Part shown: piece by piece, positions 13,001-21,445 of the stretch | How positions within the stretch are numbered: position 1 is the first letter of the stretch | How the letters are laid out: each line of letters opens with the position of its first letter | Assembly (NCBI GenBank): GCA_964017235.1 | Contig: OZ024936.1 | Span: 29,410,040 to 29,474,039 of the forward strand | From: Sabellastarte sp. h YS-2021 | Lineage: Eukaryota > Annelida > Polychaeta > Sabellida > Sabellidae | DNA: 64,000 nt | Reading direction: 5' to 3' | Notes under the pieces: model-generated | The model's database searches: none | What the model was told of the DNA's origin: nothing | The model's input: only the letters and a program-made list of their open reading frames with translations | Position numbers and translations under genes: made by a program

Positions 13001-16000
13001 CTGTTTGATACCTTTATCTATCGCGGATGAAAAGTTGTTCAAGTCATGCAGATCCGTGTGTTCATCGGTCCCCCAGAACTGTTAGAAGTGAGGTATCCCG
13101 ACCCAAAGTGTGAATATTTCAACTAGTGATCTCAACGGGTATCCGGATATCCGGGTACCCAAACCCTGAAGATTTACCCGAATACGAATTCACCTAAAAA
13201 TGAAACTATTCGATTAAAATGCATATGGATATTGTTTTCTCACCCTTGTACACCATTTTTAGTATTTTGTTTGTCTTTTATTTTGGTTGTTTATGCATTG
13301 TCAATTGCCGGTACCCTTTGAAAATCGTCAGTATATTAACACGGTTACCTAATTCCGAGTTCGCAAAACGTTTTGTATTGGCTATATAGTGACATGCACA
13401 CCTTAAATAAATAAAAGTTCAATGTTTTCACACGTTACGTGATAATTCTGCATCAATAAAATTCACTTCCCTACCTGAAAAAAAAAAAGTTTAAATTCCG
13501 AAACTACATTCAAGCAATAGTGTAAAGCTTTCCTGTTAGGTCATGTGACTCCATTTTTATGGATACTGCAATAAACAACCGTGTTTTGAAAAACAACAGA
13601 AGTCGTTTTTATTTTATGTTTATTCCGTGCCCTACTGTTTTGAATGCAAAAAGATTGCTGACAAGAAATAAAACAAATGGTTGGATCCCATATTTTGTGT
13701 AAGTTTTAAGTCTGTAAATGTGGAGATTTTTGTAGAATCAGCTATTATCGCCCATCGGCATGAGTACCCGGGTACCCGCCCGTTAAAATTACTACCTACC
13801 CGATCCCACTAAAAAGGGTATTTGAGAACACTAATTTCAACACTATCACAATTTTCTCATTGATTATTAAAGGTATTTGTCTTTTATCTTGCACATATGT
13901 GCTAGGCAGCAAGGAGATTCCCTTTTGTGAGTATTAGGCCAGGATCTTTCTCAATTATTTTAATGAACTTTTAAAATAATTTTTAATGTATTAAATTCAT
14001 TAAATCATGTACAAAATCACTGTTAAGTTGAAAGAGGAATTTCTTCTTTTTTTCTATATGCCTATTAGGTACTTTTTAGTAGTTTTTATAATGAAAAAAA
14101 GTTTATCTGCTTTATTATTTATCCTAGAGGTTTGGATTTAAAGACCACTTATGGGAAATCATGTGGCTTGCATATTTTGGTAGGATCGGATTTGACCTTT
14201 GACCATTGCTTCAAGGTCAGATGGGGTTGTTGATACTTTCAGTGCCCTGTATCTCCTTTATTATTGTTCTTACAGGTTTAGGATGTGAAAACAGCTTTAA
14301 GTTATAGGAAATTGTGCCCCGAATCTTTTGGTGGGTCCGATTTGACCTTTGACCCTTCCCTTAAGTTCAAATTGGGTCATTTATACTTTTAATACCTTGT
14401 ATCTCCTTTATTATTGGTCTTAGAGGTTTGGGATGTGAAGACAACTTCTAGGAAATCATATGCCCTGAATCTTTTTGTGGGTTCAGATTTGACCTTTGAC
14501 CCTCCCTTCAAGGTCAAATTAGACCTTCCTACTTTTAATCCCTTTCCTTTACTTTCGCTTGTACTCTGAAGCTCAAAAAATAAAGTCAGCTGACACAGAG
14601 CTTGTTCATGGGCATTGATTGCTTGTTTGCTTTTCTTGTATCTTCAGTTGGTTACTACTAAAGCACGGGCCCATATTCTGAAGGCCCAGTGCCCGTATTT
14701 TAGGTCCATTTCACCTCATGTTCTTGTAAAATGAATGATCGATAATCTGTGAATTAAAATATGTGAGGATATGCCCTCTAAACACACCCCTGATTTTAGA
14801 TGATTGTGCCTTTTATCCTTATGGTGGGTGAGATGTCAACTATCCACATTATGCATGACCACTCTTCTATTTAGCATCTAACGACTTATGTATCGTGTAA
14901 AATGTAAAATTTTGTTAAGATTAGTCAAAATATTGTCAAACCAAAAGACAAGCATTGGCGGGGATAAGGTAAGTATATAACCAACAAAAAGTGAAATTAC
15001 AATTCAATTTTTAGCAGCTTTTTACATAGTTTAGGGTAAAACTTATTGGGTGTCTTGATATTTTTAAGTGGTCATTAACTGGCATTTTTGGAAGCGTTTT
15101 GAATCCTTAAAATAAGACTTGTGTTGCTGCTATCCATTTGCTATATTGACATAAGAAATATGTTACAAGTGCTTCTTACAATCTGTGTTTCCTTCTCAGA
15201 TGAAACGCGACAGTTAATCCTGACATATCAGCGTGGAGAGGCATTTGGTCACCTGATCAGTATGGCAGCAGGTAACACGGCATCAGACATTTGCTACAAC
15301 TGTGCAGGGGTTCTAGGTCAGCTGGCTATAGGAGGTGAGTTAGAAACATCAAATACTGCATTAGCAGAGTATCCAAGAACACTGAAATACCAGTGAACCT
15401 GACTGTGTTGCCATTATTCATGAAATGTCTTTAGCCAAATGTTAGGCAGTTGGCTATGTTTGTATGCAAAAGTCAAGCCAAAGACTTAGGTAACGCGAAT
15501 ATGACACTGCAACACCAGTTATGCCCCAGTCTGTAATACACAGAATATAATCGTATGAGTTAAACTTTTATATTTTGGGGTAGATACTAGAGCTGTAAGT
15601 GAAGATGAATTTTTGTGAAAATTTTGAATGCATTTTATAGTTTAACCCATTCATTCTAACAAAATAGCAAATCTTTGAAACCTGCTTCAGGTTTGACCTT
15701 TGACCCCTGCTTTAAAACCATGTATGGTTGACTTCTATAAAGTGCCTTAAATTTCCCTTATTATTACTTCTGGAGATTTGTCAGTTTAAAACAACTTGTA
15801 GGATGTTATGGACTGTGAATATTTTATGGGTCCAGATTTAACCTTTGATGGGTCAACTTACCAAAATGCCCTTGATCGCCTTTTTGTTGGTCCGAGGGGT
15901 TTGAAATATGCGTAATATTAGAAATTAAGGGACTTGTGGGCCGTGAATCCATTTTGCAGGGTCAGATTTTTACATTTGACTCTTGTTTCAAGTTTAACTG

Positions 16001-18684
16001 GAATGGATTTCCATAAAAGCCTTGTATCTCCCTTATAATTGATCCAAATGGTTCAGAGTGTGGAACAATTTAAAGGAAATCATGAAGGTCCTCGGTGGCC
16101 TAGTGGTTAGCAAGTTTGGCATCTAATATTAGGCTGTCATCTCTGTGGGTTCAAGTCCCACAAGTGGCAATGTTGAGAACTTGTCCCAATATGATTCTGG
16201 GTGTTGAATGGGACGTAAAACCCCAACTTTGACTTTAAAGGAACTCATGGGCTTACAGACATACTAAGTGTTATGTTATGTTTATGTTATGGGCTACATG
16301 TATATCACTGCATTTTTCCCATCTGCAGATATGCTACAGAGACACACATGTTTAGTTTTAGTATTATTGTCATTGTGAGGTTAATACGATTTTCCAGGTG
16401 TCTTGTAACATATGCATATGAAACATATAAACATATGAAATCTAGCATTGTATTTGCTTGTCAATAATATGTGTAAAATTAATGAAGACATCAGTGTAGA
16501 GGAGCTGTAAATCATAATAGGAAATGTAATCATATGAGGTGGACTGAGGAAACTATTGGTCTATTTCCACACTTCAGACTGCCAGACTTGACTAAAGATG
16601 ATAAATAGGGAGGTTGGAAAAATAAATGGATGACCTTGAAAGTAAGGATCTTAAAAGAGTCCATGGTTGGGTGAAAAATATTCATAATAGAATTATGCAG
16701 TGGCACACAGTTGTTGATAAATATAGGTGGGCAGCAGGGTCAGTAGCTTCCATACTGTACCTTAATGACACATCATGAAACAACTATTGGTACACACACC
16801 CGCTATTTTAGCAAGTTATCTGAAATGTCTCTCCTTGTTTTCCAGACATTCCAGCTTCAGTAATGGAGCTGAACTGTGTGGGTTTGCTGTTTTACCTCCA
16901 CAAGTTTGTGTCCAGTGAAGATCCCAGTATGATCCACATCGCACTCTGGACTCTTGTACAGCTTCTCAAGTGTAAGTTCTGGCAGCTAAATATGTTACAT
17001 TAGATGATGATTGTCATGATGTTGTGGTGATAAACATTGCTGTCGAGGGATTCTGGTATCAGGCTTTTTGTTTGTATTCTGGCCAAGTGATGATCACAAA
17101 AGGTAAAGATGGAAACAGAGAGTAGTTGGTAGCAGAAACCAGTTTCTGAGTTCCACATTCTAATATTAGTTATTGTTTATCTTTTGTTTATCTGTTGCTT
17201 AAGCTCACGTAGTTATTGTTTATCTAGTGCTTCAGTATTAGAAGAGTATGACACATTAAAAATAAAAGATCAAGTGTTATTGTTTTACAATGCACACATA
17301 TACGTCAGCTCTCATGCCTTGGGATGTGGACTGTCATTTAGGAATAGATAGTGAGCAGGAGTGCATTCTAATGGTATAAATACACTGGTAGAAATAAAAT
17401 CATGAACGAGCACTAATATTGAGCAGGAATGCATTTATTGTAAAATAATGCACAACTGCGAGGTATTATAGACCGGTGTGATATAATTTTTCCTTAACAT
17501 TTTGGATATAAACTTTACATGTCGAGTGCCACCATCTTGGCTCTTCCATCAAGTGAATCACAAAAACAATTTTTACGAGACTGGTAACTGAAAGCGTTAA
17601 TGCCAAGAGTTTTGCAGGCAGTATCTTGTGTCTGCCAGTTACTGGTCAATCTTCGAGGCAGTAGGTTAACCACTTGCAGTATTGTGCTTTTGGTTCTCCA
17701 TATATATTCACGGCTGGCATTTCCGCATTGCAGGGTTTATGGTTGTCTGCACACTTCCCTTCTTTATAGTTTCCATTTGTTGCCATGTGTGCCACACACT
17801 GGCCTGCTGTAACTGATAAGATATGATACTCTGCAATACAAGTCCCCTTTAAACTGGGTGAAAAATAATTCCAGAGATATGGAAATTCTGATCTTTTTAA
17901 GCTTAAGACTTGTATTCTTCTTTTCAGTTCTCAGGTGTTTTAATGGGATGAGCATGGTACCCTGCAAGTGTAAAACTGCAGATTCTTCTTATAAAAGATA
18001 ATCATATGCCAAAAATAGGAAAGTCAGTGTTTCTCCATGGTTTTATATACCTTGAATTGAGATCTGGTTTATAAAATGTTTTCAATGCCAAAATACTCAA
18101 CCAAAACCATAGTTTAAATCATTTTCCCTGTTTATTAATATCAGTGGCCTGGTGGATTAGCAGCTTTGGCATCTAATCACAGGCCGTCTCCTCTCTGTGG
18201 ACTCACTCGACTCACCAATTTCACCAATTTCAACAACCAATATGACCCTGGCAGCTCAACAGCACATAAGATGCCAACTTTGACCTGTTTATTAATAGCT
18301 ATCAGACAATGGACCAGAGATGCAATAGCAAGGGAGTTTTTTCTGTTGCAAAGACAATATTATTGAGAAATATGCACATATATCTGGAGAGAAGTTGGCA
18401 CATATATCTGGTTCAAAAGGATCTCTTTCCTTGACCTAATAAATACTGTTAGTTGATCTGCTGTTACACACCAGTAAACAGGAAGAGGTTATTTTATTTA
18501 ACATCATAGCAGCTCTGCAATGATTAACCTCAAGTTAATCTTTCTGTTTTTAGCGGACTACTTTGTGCGCGAGTTTCGGCGGAGTGATCAGCCCAAGAGA
18601 GTTGAAGAGATTTACGTCACTAGTCAGAACGAGGCCATCAGGGAGCTCGCCAAAACTGTACTGAACACAGTAGTACAGGTGTAG
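1018..18684 (+). CDS. Vac8-like armadillo-repeat protein, 3' seven exons
   Basis: Spliced exons are 1018-1063, 2847-2980, 3474-3599, 4054-4168, 15200-15334, 16846-16971 and 18554-18684, giving about 270 codons. Every intron begins GT and ends AG, and split codons match across all junctions. The product is a run of armadillo helical repeats with typical cores (ALRNLASD, ACLRNLSIH, TIRNLAAG, ALAILADD) and a C-terminal IALWTLVQLLKS block. The order of KCQA-LALRNLASD, the RNLSIH-NE segment and HIALWT-QLL matches fungal Vac8. In fungi, Vac8 is a membrane-anchored vacuolar scaffold used in inheritance, fusion and autophagy; the animal role is not known to me. The N-terminus, where any lipidation site would lie, is outside the window. 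The family is well supported, the function is inference. No polyadenylation signal can be assigned with confidence. Confidence 0.85.
1558..2574 (+). mobile_element. Family S Helentron-like element, copy 1 (intron 1)
   Basis: Begins with the palindrome TATCCACCaGATGCATCcGGTGGATA and ends ...GCTAGGTCTAG before TT. It carries about one and a half 147-bp S repeat units (1690-1870). Copy 4 at 38532-40007 has the same start and end. No target duplication is seen and the ends sit in T-rich flanks. A CTAG 3' end and T/T insertion match Helentron-associated elements. It is split by a TIR MITE at 1904-2468. Confidence 0.6.
1904..2468. mobile_element. TIR MITE with TA flanks
   Basis: Inverted ends CTGTATAAGTGGTT...TTCGCG and CGCGAAAATAACCACTTATACAG lie between TA dinucleotides at 1904-1905 and 2467-2468, as expected for a Tc1/mariner-type non-autonomous element. 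About 565 bp, no transposase reading frame. It lies inside family S copy 1. Confidence 0.75.
2847..2980 (+). CDS. Armadillo gene, exon 2 of window
   Basis: 134 nt after a ttgtttAG acceptor, ending at a GTAATG donor. It completes the split codon and encodes one armadillo repeat (LGCLSALHQVI ... ACLRNLSIHKHNE). It ends on a codon boundary. Confidence 0.85.
3159..3330 (+). repeat. tRNA-derived SINE (intron 2)
   Basis: Pol III A-box-like GTGGCCGCGTGGATAAC and B-box-like GGGTTTGAGCCC (3206-3219), with a non-tRNA body. It is not a tRNA gene, because no cloverleaf acceptor pairing or mature 3' end can be drawn. Confidence 0.55.
3474..3599 (+). CDS. Armadillo gene, exon 3 of window
   Basis: 126 nt, phase 0 at both ends. 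Acceptor tttgtcAG, donor GTAGGA. It encodes an armadillo repeat ending AAGTIRNLAAGELIQ. Confidence 0.85.
4054..4168 (+). CDS. Armadillo gene, exon 4 of window
   Basis: 115 nt. Acceptor tttttaccAG, donor GTGAGT. It encodes SGCVEALLDVLL ... SAALAILADD plus one nucleotide. The 11-kb intron that follows holds most of the mobile elements inside the gene. Confidence 0.85.
4560..5140 (+). repeat. ~146-bp tandem repeats of family A
   Basis: About four diverged units marked by CTCAGAAAC-GTAAGGTGTAGGAAGTTGATACTTGG. Each unit has several TGACCTT half-sites. Confidence 0.75.
5318..6265 (+). mobile_element. Family X Helentron-like element, copy 1
   Basis: Starts ATGTCAGCTGACATTATGGCGTCAC and ends after a copy of the shared 3' segment (CTCAGAAACTCGAAACACAAAGTCAG ... 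GATTGCTTGTT). The family A copy at 33810-33830 gives the unoccupied site (GTCTTGTTTTAATAC), so insertion was between Ts with no duplication. It carries no protein gene. Part of the 3' hairpin is lost here. Confidence 0.7.
6306..6474. repeat. D1 left inverted terminal repeat
   Basis: TTTTATTACGCTACAATAGC ... CTTTCTCGTTG, the reverse complement of 12511-12659. It carries GTCACGTGA (E-box) followed by GACCAAT (CCAAT box), a plausible promoter for the + strand genes. Confidence 0.9.
6704..8866 (+). CDS. D1 gag-like protein
   Basis: About 720 residues. The open frame begins at 6602, but I prefer the ATG at 6704 because D8 starts at the homologous ATG (61423) with the same MSxHQxNKDKPRAQK opening. 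The N-terminus has a Cys/His cluster (CRHFC...H...C...DPC...PCHIC, residues ~15-60) that probably binds zinc. The middle is rich in Ser/Pro and charged residues. The C-terminus (last ~50 residues) is RG/RGR-rich, as in RNA-binding nucleocapsid regions. DIRS gag normally packages element RNA. The stop TGA (8864-8866) overlaps an ATG, and the next gene already overlaps by ~250 nt in another frame. Reading frame intact. Confidence 0.8.
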   Translation: MSLHQANKDKPRAQKCRHFCFSFDNHNYAPTCREAGKGDDPCVTFEAPCHICTSLTDEQLQKIQNRKWYLKKQKAETSSKDELDLLGEGDGDSFTGSNVDLESAADNLFTSPPRPQPLAFSSLYLKTPARAVPPTPGTVLQNKIQRNIEKSLGDSLNIHLQQQMGSFQESMLEAFQSLREELSIKKPTEVEPSPHASKAGPSSNIAAHLDLPPPRSSTNAQSEAMDVDVGPALPPRLVLNQTTSDQYVAPSEAIPKDSSYSHKKQSHRQTVAPSSASDQLDEDSDEPRIHPTRPKKHSDKSKHKSRSRYVSSSEEDHSPVARHRSSKPSRAQPLGTASDQDLPQHDPDPPYYREVALSDIPSQYSEEVDTFRRILSLPDPRDSMPRSSTSVLGLDDEKGCQELRPRGPSSILPLSSVIKDAFDKFQHDFKAANLAEGKYVKPPPSTSKWYKVGQPTFQDKIQELNTDFAKICITPRPPGAPVAKVPLPVLKELEHQARQNISTLNFTAAFAKTSSSCNASLEKCQHSIKSTVKKIKSQIQKGANPEKPAKRGYEEVAEYLDFWNKTVLVQHRALTCLSKSLAHILQRELYSMANTGLLRREAEITLLHPQLGETRRQELRNSSFWDSSLFESQLVKEGEDFLLKKGTSKDSQGFAPYQNKPFRAPHKKRGSYRKRPYGGNTSQSSNQSFPSGRGKSNFRGSRGRFRPHNRGRGRGNPPSQ
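8616..10922 (+). CDS. D1 RT-RNase H-methyltransferase-like polyprotein
   Basis: A 768-codon open frame. The reverse transcriptase has RWRPVIDLSRLN (~187), the motif A aspartate in SSIDLSDAY (~226) and YLDDW (~292). RNase H carries FTDAS (~456), LELKAV (~488), ATDNST (~513) and MADLLSR (~564), so all four acidic catalytic residues are present. Next is the DIRS Dam-like module: IDLFATH (~599), AYAYPP (~638), PGWPGMPWFWDL (~665). The true start is uncertain; 8616 is the first Met in frame, inside gag. The gag-to-RT shift could use frameshifting or internal initiation. It overlaps the recombinase frame downstream. No internal stops, so this is the only intact RT in the window. Confidence 0.85.
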   Translation: MRTSFSKKAPQKILRVSHPTRISPFVPPTRKEAPTGNAPMGAIPLKAVTNPFPREEENPTSEAPGVVFDPTIGEGGVETPLPNDSSKASLSPPVGSRLRSFKRDWLINKCSQNMLNIITNGYVLPFLSKPNLIRFPLILSEYKAQQKDQALAICIQSLLSKNAIKRVENVKSLGFYSRLFLVPKPHQRWRPVIDLSRLNTFLHVEKFKMETPESIRTSLVPGEWVSSIDLSDAYLHIPIHPNSRKYLRFCYKAQVFQFTSLPFGLATAPQVFTMIVKEVKLMALSRGLRIHQYLDDWLIRSQSQEESKMDTQAVVDLTQSLGWIINQEKSELNPTQVFSFMGYEYHLDSALVRPTHERWLKLQDLILRLKSKRVLTARCLMSLIGLLASTEKMVPEGRLHTRSFQFHLKEHWRYPQSLDNLLPWTEAIVAHLDWWQNPANVMKGSDLHPKDHSIQLFTDASNEGWGAHLDQNSTKGLWSDREKRLHINVLELKAVSLALRDFKDQCQNQTVLVATDNSTVVAYINKQGGTHSAEMCALLWKIMTWCHHYHITLKARHIPGCLNVMADLLSRSNQVQSTEWSLHPQVFKQICQKWFTPHIDLFATHLNHKLPLYVSPIPDPRAWDIDTLNIDWTNLTAYAYPPTALLHKVIQKIKQCHCLIIVIDPGWPGMPWFWDLVQLSTEIPLQLPVSTTLLKQSHNYVFHNNPQQLNLHAWCLGADNSKNKASLWRWQRELLPLSGHQQGPSTSQSGPYLKNGAEKIQWISPLHL
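8942..11956 (+). pseudogene. D1 tyrosine recombinase, one nonsense codon
   Basis: Recognisable recombinase starts near 10760 (QEQGFSVEVAERIAAPQ). The same frame is open from 8942 through RNase H and the methyltransferase-like module, so an extended N-terminus is possible. The core-binding domain includes PSTIDGYRTAIVD. Catalytic Arg I is in SGKRRSE (~11231), HxxR is AHDIRAF (11633), and the Tyr nucleophile is in NFYLKD (11741-11743). TGA at 11465-11467 interrupts where D8 has CGA (YLDRTKDLRG), a C-to-T change at a CpG. The frame then continues open to 11956. Function: integration of the circular cDNA without target duplication. Probably a dead copy unless the stop is read through. Confidence 0.85.
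11851..11884 (+). repeat. Polypurine A-then-G run in D1
   Basis: GAAAAAA followed by 26 G residues (11859-11884), directly after the catalytic part of the recombinase and nominally inside its frame. The equivalent place in D2, D5, D6 and D8 has the same A-run/G-run. Confidence 0.85.
11957..12350 (+). other. D1 3' untranslated region
   Basis: No gene. Contains GGTCCCCtGGGGACC (~12091) and CCCGATCttCGGGATCG palindromes able to form hairpins upstream of the internal complementary region. Confidence 0.6.
12351..12460. repeat. D1 internal complementary region
   Basis: AGCATTAAGTCCCACATGGTAA...GCGTAATAAAA is the reverse complement of the left edge. It is fused at AAAA to TTGAAAATTTTAATTAC..., the reverse complement of the right edge. 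This is the splint used to circularise DIRS cDNA. Confidence 0.9.
12511..12707. repeat. D1 right inverted terminal repeat
   Basis: CAACGAGAAAGTAGGGC ... CAATTTT. The inner ~150 bp mirror the left repeat. The last ~50 bp (TTGTAGCTTATAAAAGC...) are specific to the right edge and are matched by the internal complementary region. Confidence 0.9.
13124..13833. mobile_element. hAT MITE with 8-bp target duplication
   Basis: Flanked by identical ATTTCAAC at 13116-13123 and 13834-13841. Ends TAGTGATCTCAACGGGTA and, in reverse complement, TAGTGTTCTCAAATACCC are typical hAT termini. Inner ends are rich in GGGTACCCGG palindromes. 710 bp, no transposase. Removing it restores the family X sequence found at 24090-24130. 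Confidence 0.88.
14110..14545 (+). repeat. S-type ~147-bp repeats, three units
   Basis: Units share CCTTTATTATTGGTCTTAGAGGTTTGGGATGTGAA and TTTGACCTTTGACCCTTCCTTCAAGGTCAA. Confidence 0.75.
14628..15199. other. Distal part of intron 4
   Basis: No repeat family or gene recognised. Ends at the acceptor of exon 5. Confidence 0.4.
15200..15334 (+). CDS. Armadillo gene, exon 5 of window
   Basis: 135 nt. Acceptor ccttctcAG, donor GTGAGT. It joins the orphan G of exon 4 to make an aspartate codon and reads ETRQLILTYQRG ... CAGVLGQLAIGG. Phase is preserved despite the 11-kb intron. Confidence 0.85.
15660..16075 (+). repeat. Degenerate S-type repeats (intron 5)
   Basis: About three decayed units with TTGACCTTTGACCCCTGCTTTAA and TCCCTTATTATT-TTCTGGAGATTTG, recognisable against the cleaner arrays. 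Confidence 0.5.
16086..16245 (+). repeat. tRNA-derived SINE (intron 5)
   Basis: A box GGTGGCCTAGTGGTTAGC, B box GGGTTCAAGTCCC, tail GGGACGTAAAACCCCAACTTTGAC. Related copies at 18143-18290 and, on the other strand, 22085-22205. Confidence 0.7.
16250..16845. other. Rest of intron 5
   Basis: AT-rich, nothing recognised. Confidence 0.4.
16846..16971 (+). CDS. Armadillo gene, exon 6 of window
   Basis: 126 nt. Acceptor tttccAG, donor GTAAGT. It encodes VMELNCVGLLFYLHKF ... HIALWTLVQLLK. The HIALWT-QLL block is the clearest Vac8-like signature. Confidence 0.85.
16972..18142. other. Intron 6, mostly featureless
   Basis: AT-rich intron sequence with no recognised repeat family before the SINE at 18143. 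Confidence 0.4.
18143..18290 (+). repeat. Decayed tRNA-derived SINE (intron 6)
   Basis: GTGGCCTGGTGGATTAGCAGC-TTTGGCATCTAATCACAGGC matches the SINE at 16086. The B box is lost and the tail (AAGATGCCAACTTTGAC) is kept. Confidence 0.6.
18554..18684 (+). CDS. Armadillo gene, terminal coding exon
   Basis: 131 nt after a tttttAG acceptor, ending in TAG at 18682-18684. It encodes a charged, less conserved tail (DYFVREFRRSDQPKRVEE ... LAKTVLNTVVQV). The 3' UTR starts at 18685 and soon enters a MITE (18788-19014) containing AATAAA-like strings, so transcript end usage is uncertain. Confidence 0.85.
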
Positions 18685-18787
18685 CTTCCTAATTCATCTA
18701 GTGTTCATGTTTGTATGGTGACTGTATACCAGAAGTGTGCCGAATGCCGCAGTACAAGCAGTAAAACGTTGGAGTTTTCATGCTTAT

Positions 18788-19014
18788 AGAGTAAGAAATC
18801 TAAAATTCGCCACATATCTGAAATTCGCCACATGTGAAAATACTAATAAAATAAATGAATTGTGGTGAGATTTGTTGACTGTATAGTAAATTAAGGCTTT
18901 TTGAACTGAAAAATACCAATTTTTGGACAAAAACATCATTTTCTTCATAAAATTAACTAAGGTTTTAGAGGTGGCGAATTTTAGATTCCTGGCGAATTTT
19001 AGATTTCTTACTCT
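18788..19014. mobile_element. Palindromic MITE in the 3' flank of the armadillo gene
   Basis: Ends AGAGTAAGAAATCTAAAATT and AATTTTAGATTTCTTACTCT are perfect inverted repeats, each followed inward by a second GGCGAATTT / AAATTCGCC copy. 227 bp. It supplies AATAAA and ATAAA strings ~160 nt after the stop codon. Confidence 0.75.
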
Positions 19015-19375
19015 GTCTTTATGTAGTGCAGGCATATGTTCATTATTTATCCAGTGTTGTTGAATGTATAACAAAACTGAGCTCATAGGTCAATACTTCA
19101 TCCTAGTGTTTTTGTATCTGTTGACTTTTTTTATGGTATTTTATACAGAGTTTGAAATTGTTCCTTAGATTTTCCCAAGTCTTAGTTATTGCCCATTTAG
19201 CTGTACGTGCGGGCTGGGGTTCCTGCCTGCTGAGGCTGGCTGTTTTTCACCTGATGCCTTTTCTATCATGGTATTTTTATGTAGAGAGTAAAGGCCCATT
19301 TGTTGGTGAATGTATAACAAAACTGTGCTCATAGGTCAATACTTCATTCATTTTTTTTTTTATTTAACACGTTTT
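19015..19375 (+). repeat. Flank with a ~45-bp direct repeat
   Basis: GAATGTATAACAAAACTG-GCTCATAGGTCAATACTTCAT occurs at ~19060-19105 and ~19305-19348. A second string (ATGGTATTTTTATG-AGAGAGT-AAGGCCCA) occurs at ~19268 and again at ~20088, beyond the family A insertion. Confidence 0.6.
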
Positions 19376-20074
19376 TACCCCACAGTCCTTAAGGGCTGTC
19401 GGGGTATTGTTTTCACCCATGGTGTCCGGATGGGAGGTGGGTGGGTGGGTGGGCGGCGCGAAGAAGTTGTCCGGCCTGTATCTCGGAAAATGTAAGGTGT
19501 AGGAAGTGATACTTGGTAGGGACATTGGTAGGGGGTGTAGGTGTGCAACGTCATGGTGTGACCTTGATTTAACCTTTGACCTTGCCGTAGTGACCTTGAC
19601 CTATTAAAACTTGTCCAGGCTATATCTCGGAAACCGTACGGTGTAGGAAGTTGGTACTTGGTAGGGACATTGGTTAGGGTTTGTAGGTGTGCAACGTCAT
19701 GACGTGACCTTGATTTGACCTTTGACCTTGCTGTAGTGACCTTGACCTATAAAATCTTGTCTGGGCTATATCTCGGCAACCATAAGGTGTAGGCAGTTGA
19801 TACTCGGTAGGGACATTGGTTAGGCGGTGTAGGTGTGCAATGTCATGGCGTGACCTATAATGCCTTGTCTGGGCTATATTTCAGAAACCATAAGGTGAAG
19901 GAAGTTGATATTTGGTAGGGACATTTGTCACGGGTTATATGTGTGCAACATCATGGTGTGACCTGGATTTGACCTTTGATCTTACATATGGGAGAAGTCT
20001 CAAAGCTTCATAATTTTAAAACTATTTCCCCAGGCTGTGGGGTACGGGCGTCTCTGATGCTATTTTTATTGTAT
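19376..20074 (+). mobile_element. Family A Helentron-like element, copy 2
   Basis: Starts in the palindrome ACCCCACAGTCCTTAAGGGCTGTCGGGGT, has GGGTGGGTGGGTGGGCGG, then three to four ~146-bp units (starts near 19473, 19618, 19764, 19871). It ends CCCCAGGCTGTGGGGTACGGGCGTCTCTGATGC. The end motif is the inverse of the start. Units carry TGACCTTTGACCTTG (direct-repeat-1 nuclear-receptor type). Confidence 0.7.
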
Positions 20075-21445
20075 TTTTATGGTATTTTTATGCAGAGAGT
20101 TAAGGCCCAAATGCACCAGACCATTATGGTATGATTAACTGGAGCTTTATGCTTTAAGGCCTGGTTCCATGTTCCATAAGGACTGTCAGGTCAGAGGCCC
20201 AGGCTTTAAAATTGGCAAGAGTTCAGGTAGAAAAGTGCCCGAAAGGGCAGGAAAGTTTAAGTGCACCCTGAACCTGGGAAACAGACTAGGAACTAGCGCA
20301 TTCCTTTGGGAATCCATCCCAAGCATTTGCCAACCTCACTTGAAGTCCGCAGTACTTTTAAACCTGACTTATACAACTATATTACCCTTACAGTATAGCT
20401 AGATGGATTGCCAATAGAAGGTGACCAGTTCATACATGCCACACAGACACACACCCCCACCACCACCACCACCACCAATTTGTCAGTGATACAACTGACA
20501 GGAGAGACAAACATGTAGCTACTTGATTTTGTCATAGTCAGAGCCAATAACTTCATGACCTGTACGATTTTAATACAATTGGTGGTAAAAGCTCCACACT
20601 TGGTTTTGCTAGTGATAGGATAGGTTTACAGTGACTTCTGACATCCATGATTTGACTTAATGACATTAAGATAAGTTGTTATTATTTCAGTTTAACACCA
20701 ATATTTAATGAAAATTCATCTTCATTTATTTTGGTGTCTGACAGGACTGTCCTATCTGATTCATTGTCCATGGGTGTATATAAGTTATGATTACCAAAAT
20801 TTTGGTCCCAACCTCAAAATTGCAAGTAGGGAATGGACTCTTATCTTGCAATGCATGCCATTCTGGTAAAAGTTAGAGAATTCGTCAAAGATTGTTCCTA
20901 TCCACTTGTATAGTGTTCTTCTCAATATGTTTGGCTACTCTGCGACCAAATTTCACTAATCATTTGAGCCTTATTGTGGGCAATGAGTGTAAACCACCTA
21001 AAAGTGTATTGTTGGATTTGATTTGATCGTCTTGTATTGTTGTTGGTGCATAGGGGCCTTAAGATATGTTCAGTTCATGAAAAGTGTGCTTAATATATAT
21101 CGCTTTTTCAAAACCTAGCAAATCTTTCTTAAAATATTATTATCTTTTCCAACATTTCACTGGAAGAAAAGTTCAAAATATTGCGCTTGTAAGAACACAT
21201 AATGTTCAGTATATTTTTAATCATGAGATATTTCAATTTACAAAATTAATTGCTTTCATCATTTATAGTCTGTTTGTATTCATTTTATTATAGGTTTTAC
21301 ATTTGTTATACATCAACATAACTTCCCACAAATATTCATCAAGTGAAGTCCTCTGTGGTGTAAAACAGAAATTCAGTATCAACAGTTATGTACAACTAAA
21401 AGCTTAGATTTTTAACTTGGTTAATTTTAAGTTGATAATTATTAT
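20075..21445. other. Intergenic, no gene recognised
   Basis: Contains a CAC microsatellite (20457-20477). A 77-codon open stretch at 20169-20402 has no family signature and no splice or coding context, so I do not call it. Confidence 0.4.
20457..20477. repeat. CAC/ACC microsatellite
   Basis: About six tandem CAC units after an ACACAC run. Confidence 0.85.

Larger units (their letters stand above)
12891..14627 (+). mobile_element. Family X Helentron-like element, copy 3
   Basis: Starts ATGTCAGCTGACAT and ends GTCAGCTGACACAGAGCTTGTTCATGGGCA...GCTTGTT. It shares the CAACTTCTCC-AAAACTACAAG...GACATGCTGTTT block with copies 1 and 2. It contains three S-type ~147-bp units (14110-14540). A hAT MITE (13124-13833) splits it. 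Confidence 0.65.

Noticed and set aside
16086..16245. Possible tRNA gene
   Set aside because: A and B boxes are present, but no acceptor-stem pairing can be drawn and the family recurs with a shared non-tRNA tail; it is a SINE.
20169..20402. 77-codon open stretch on the + strand
   Set aside because: Short, no homology I recognise, no splice context.
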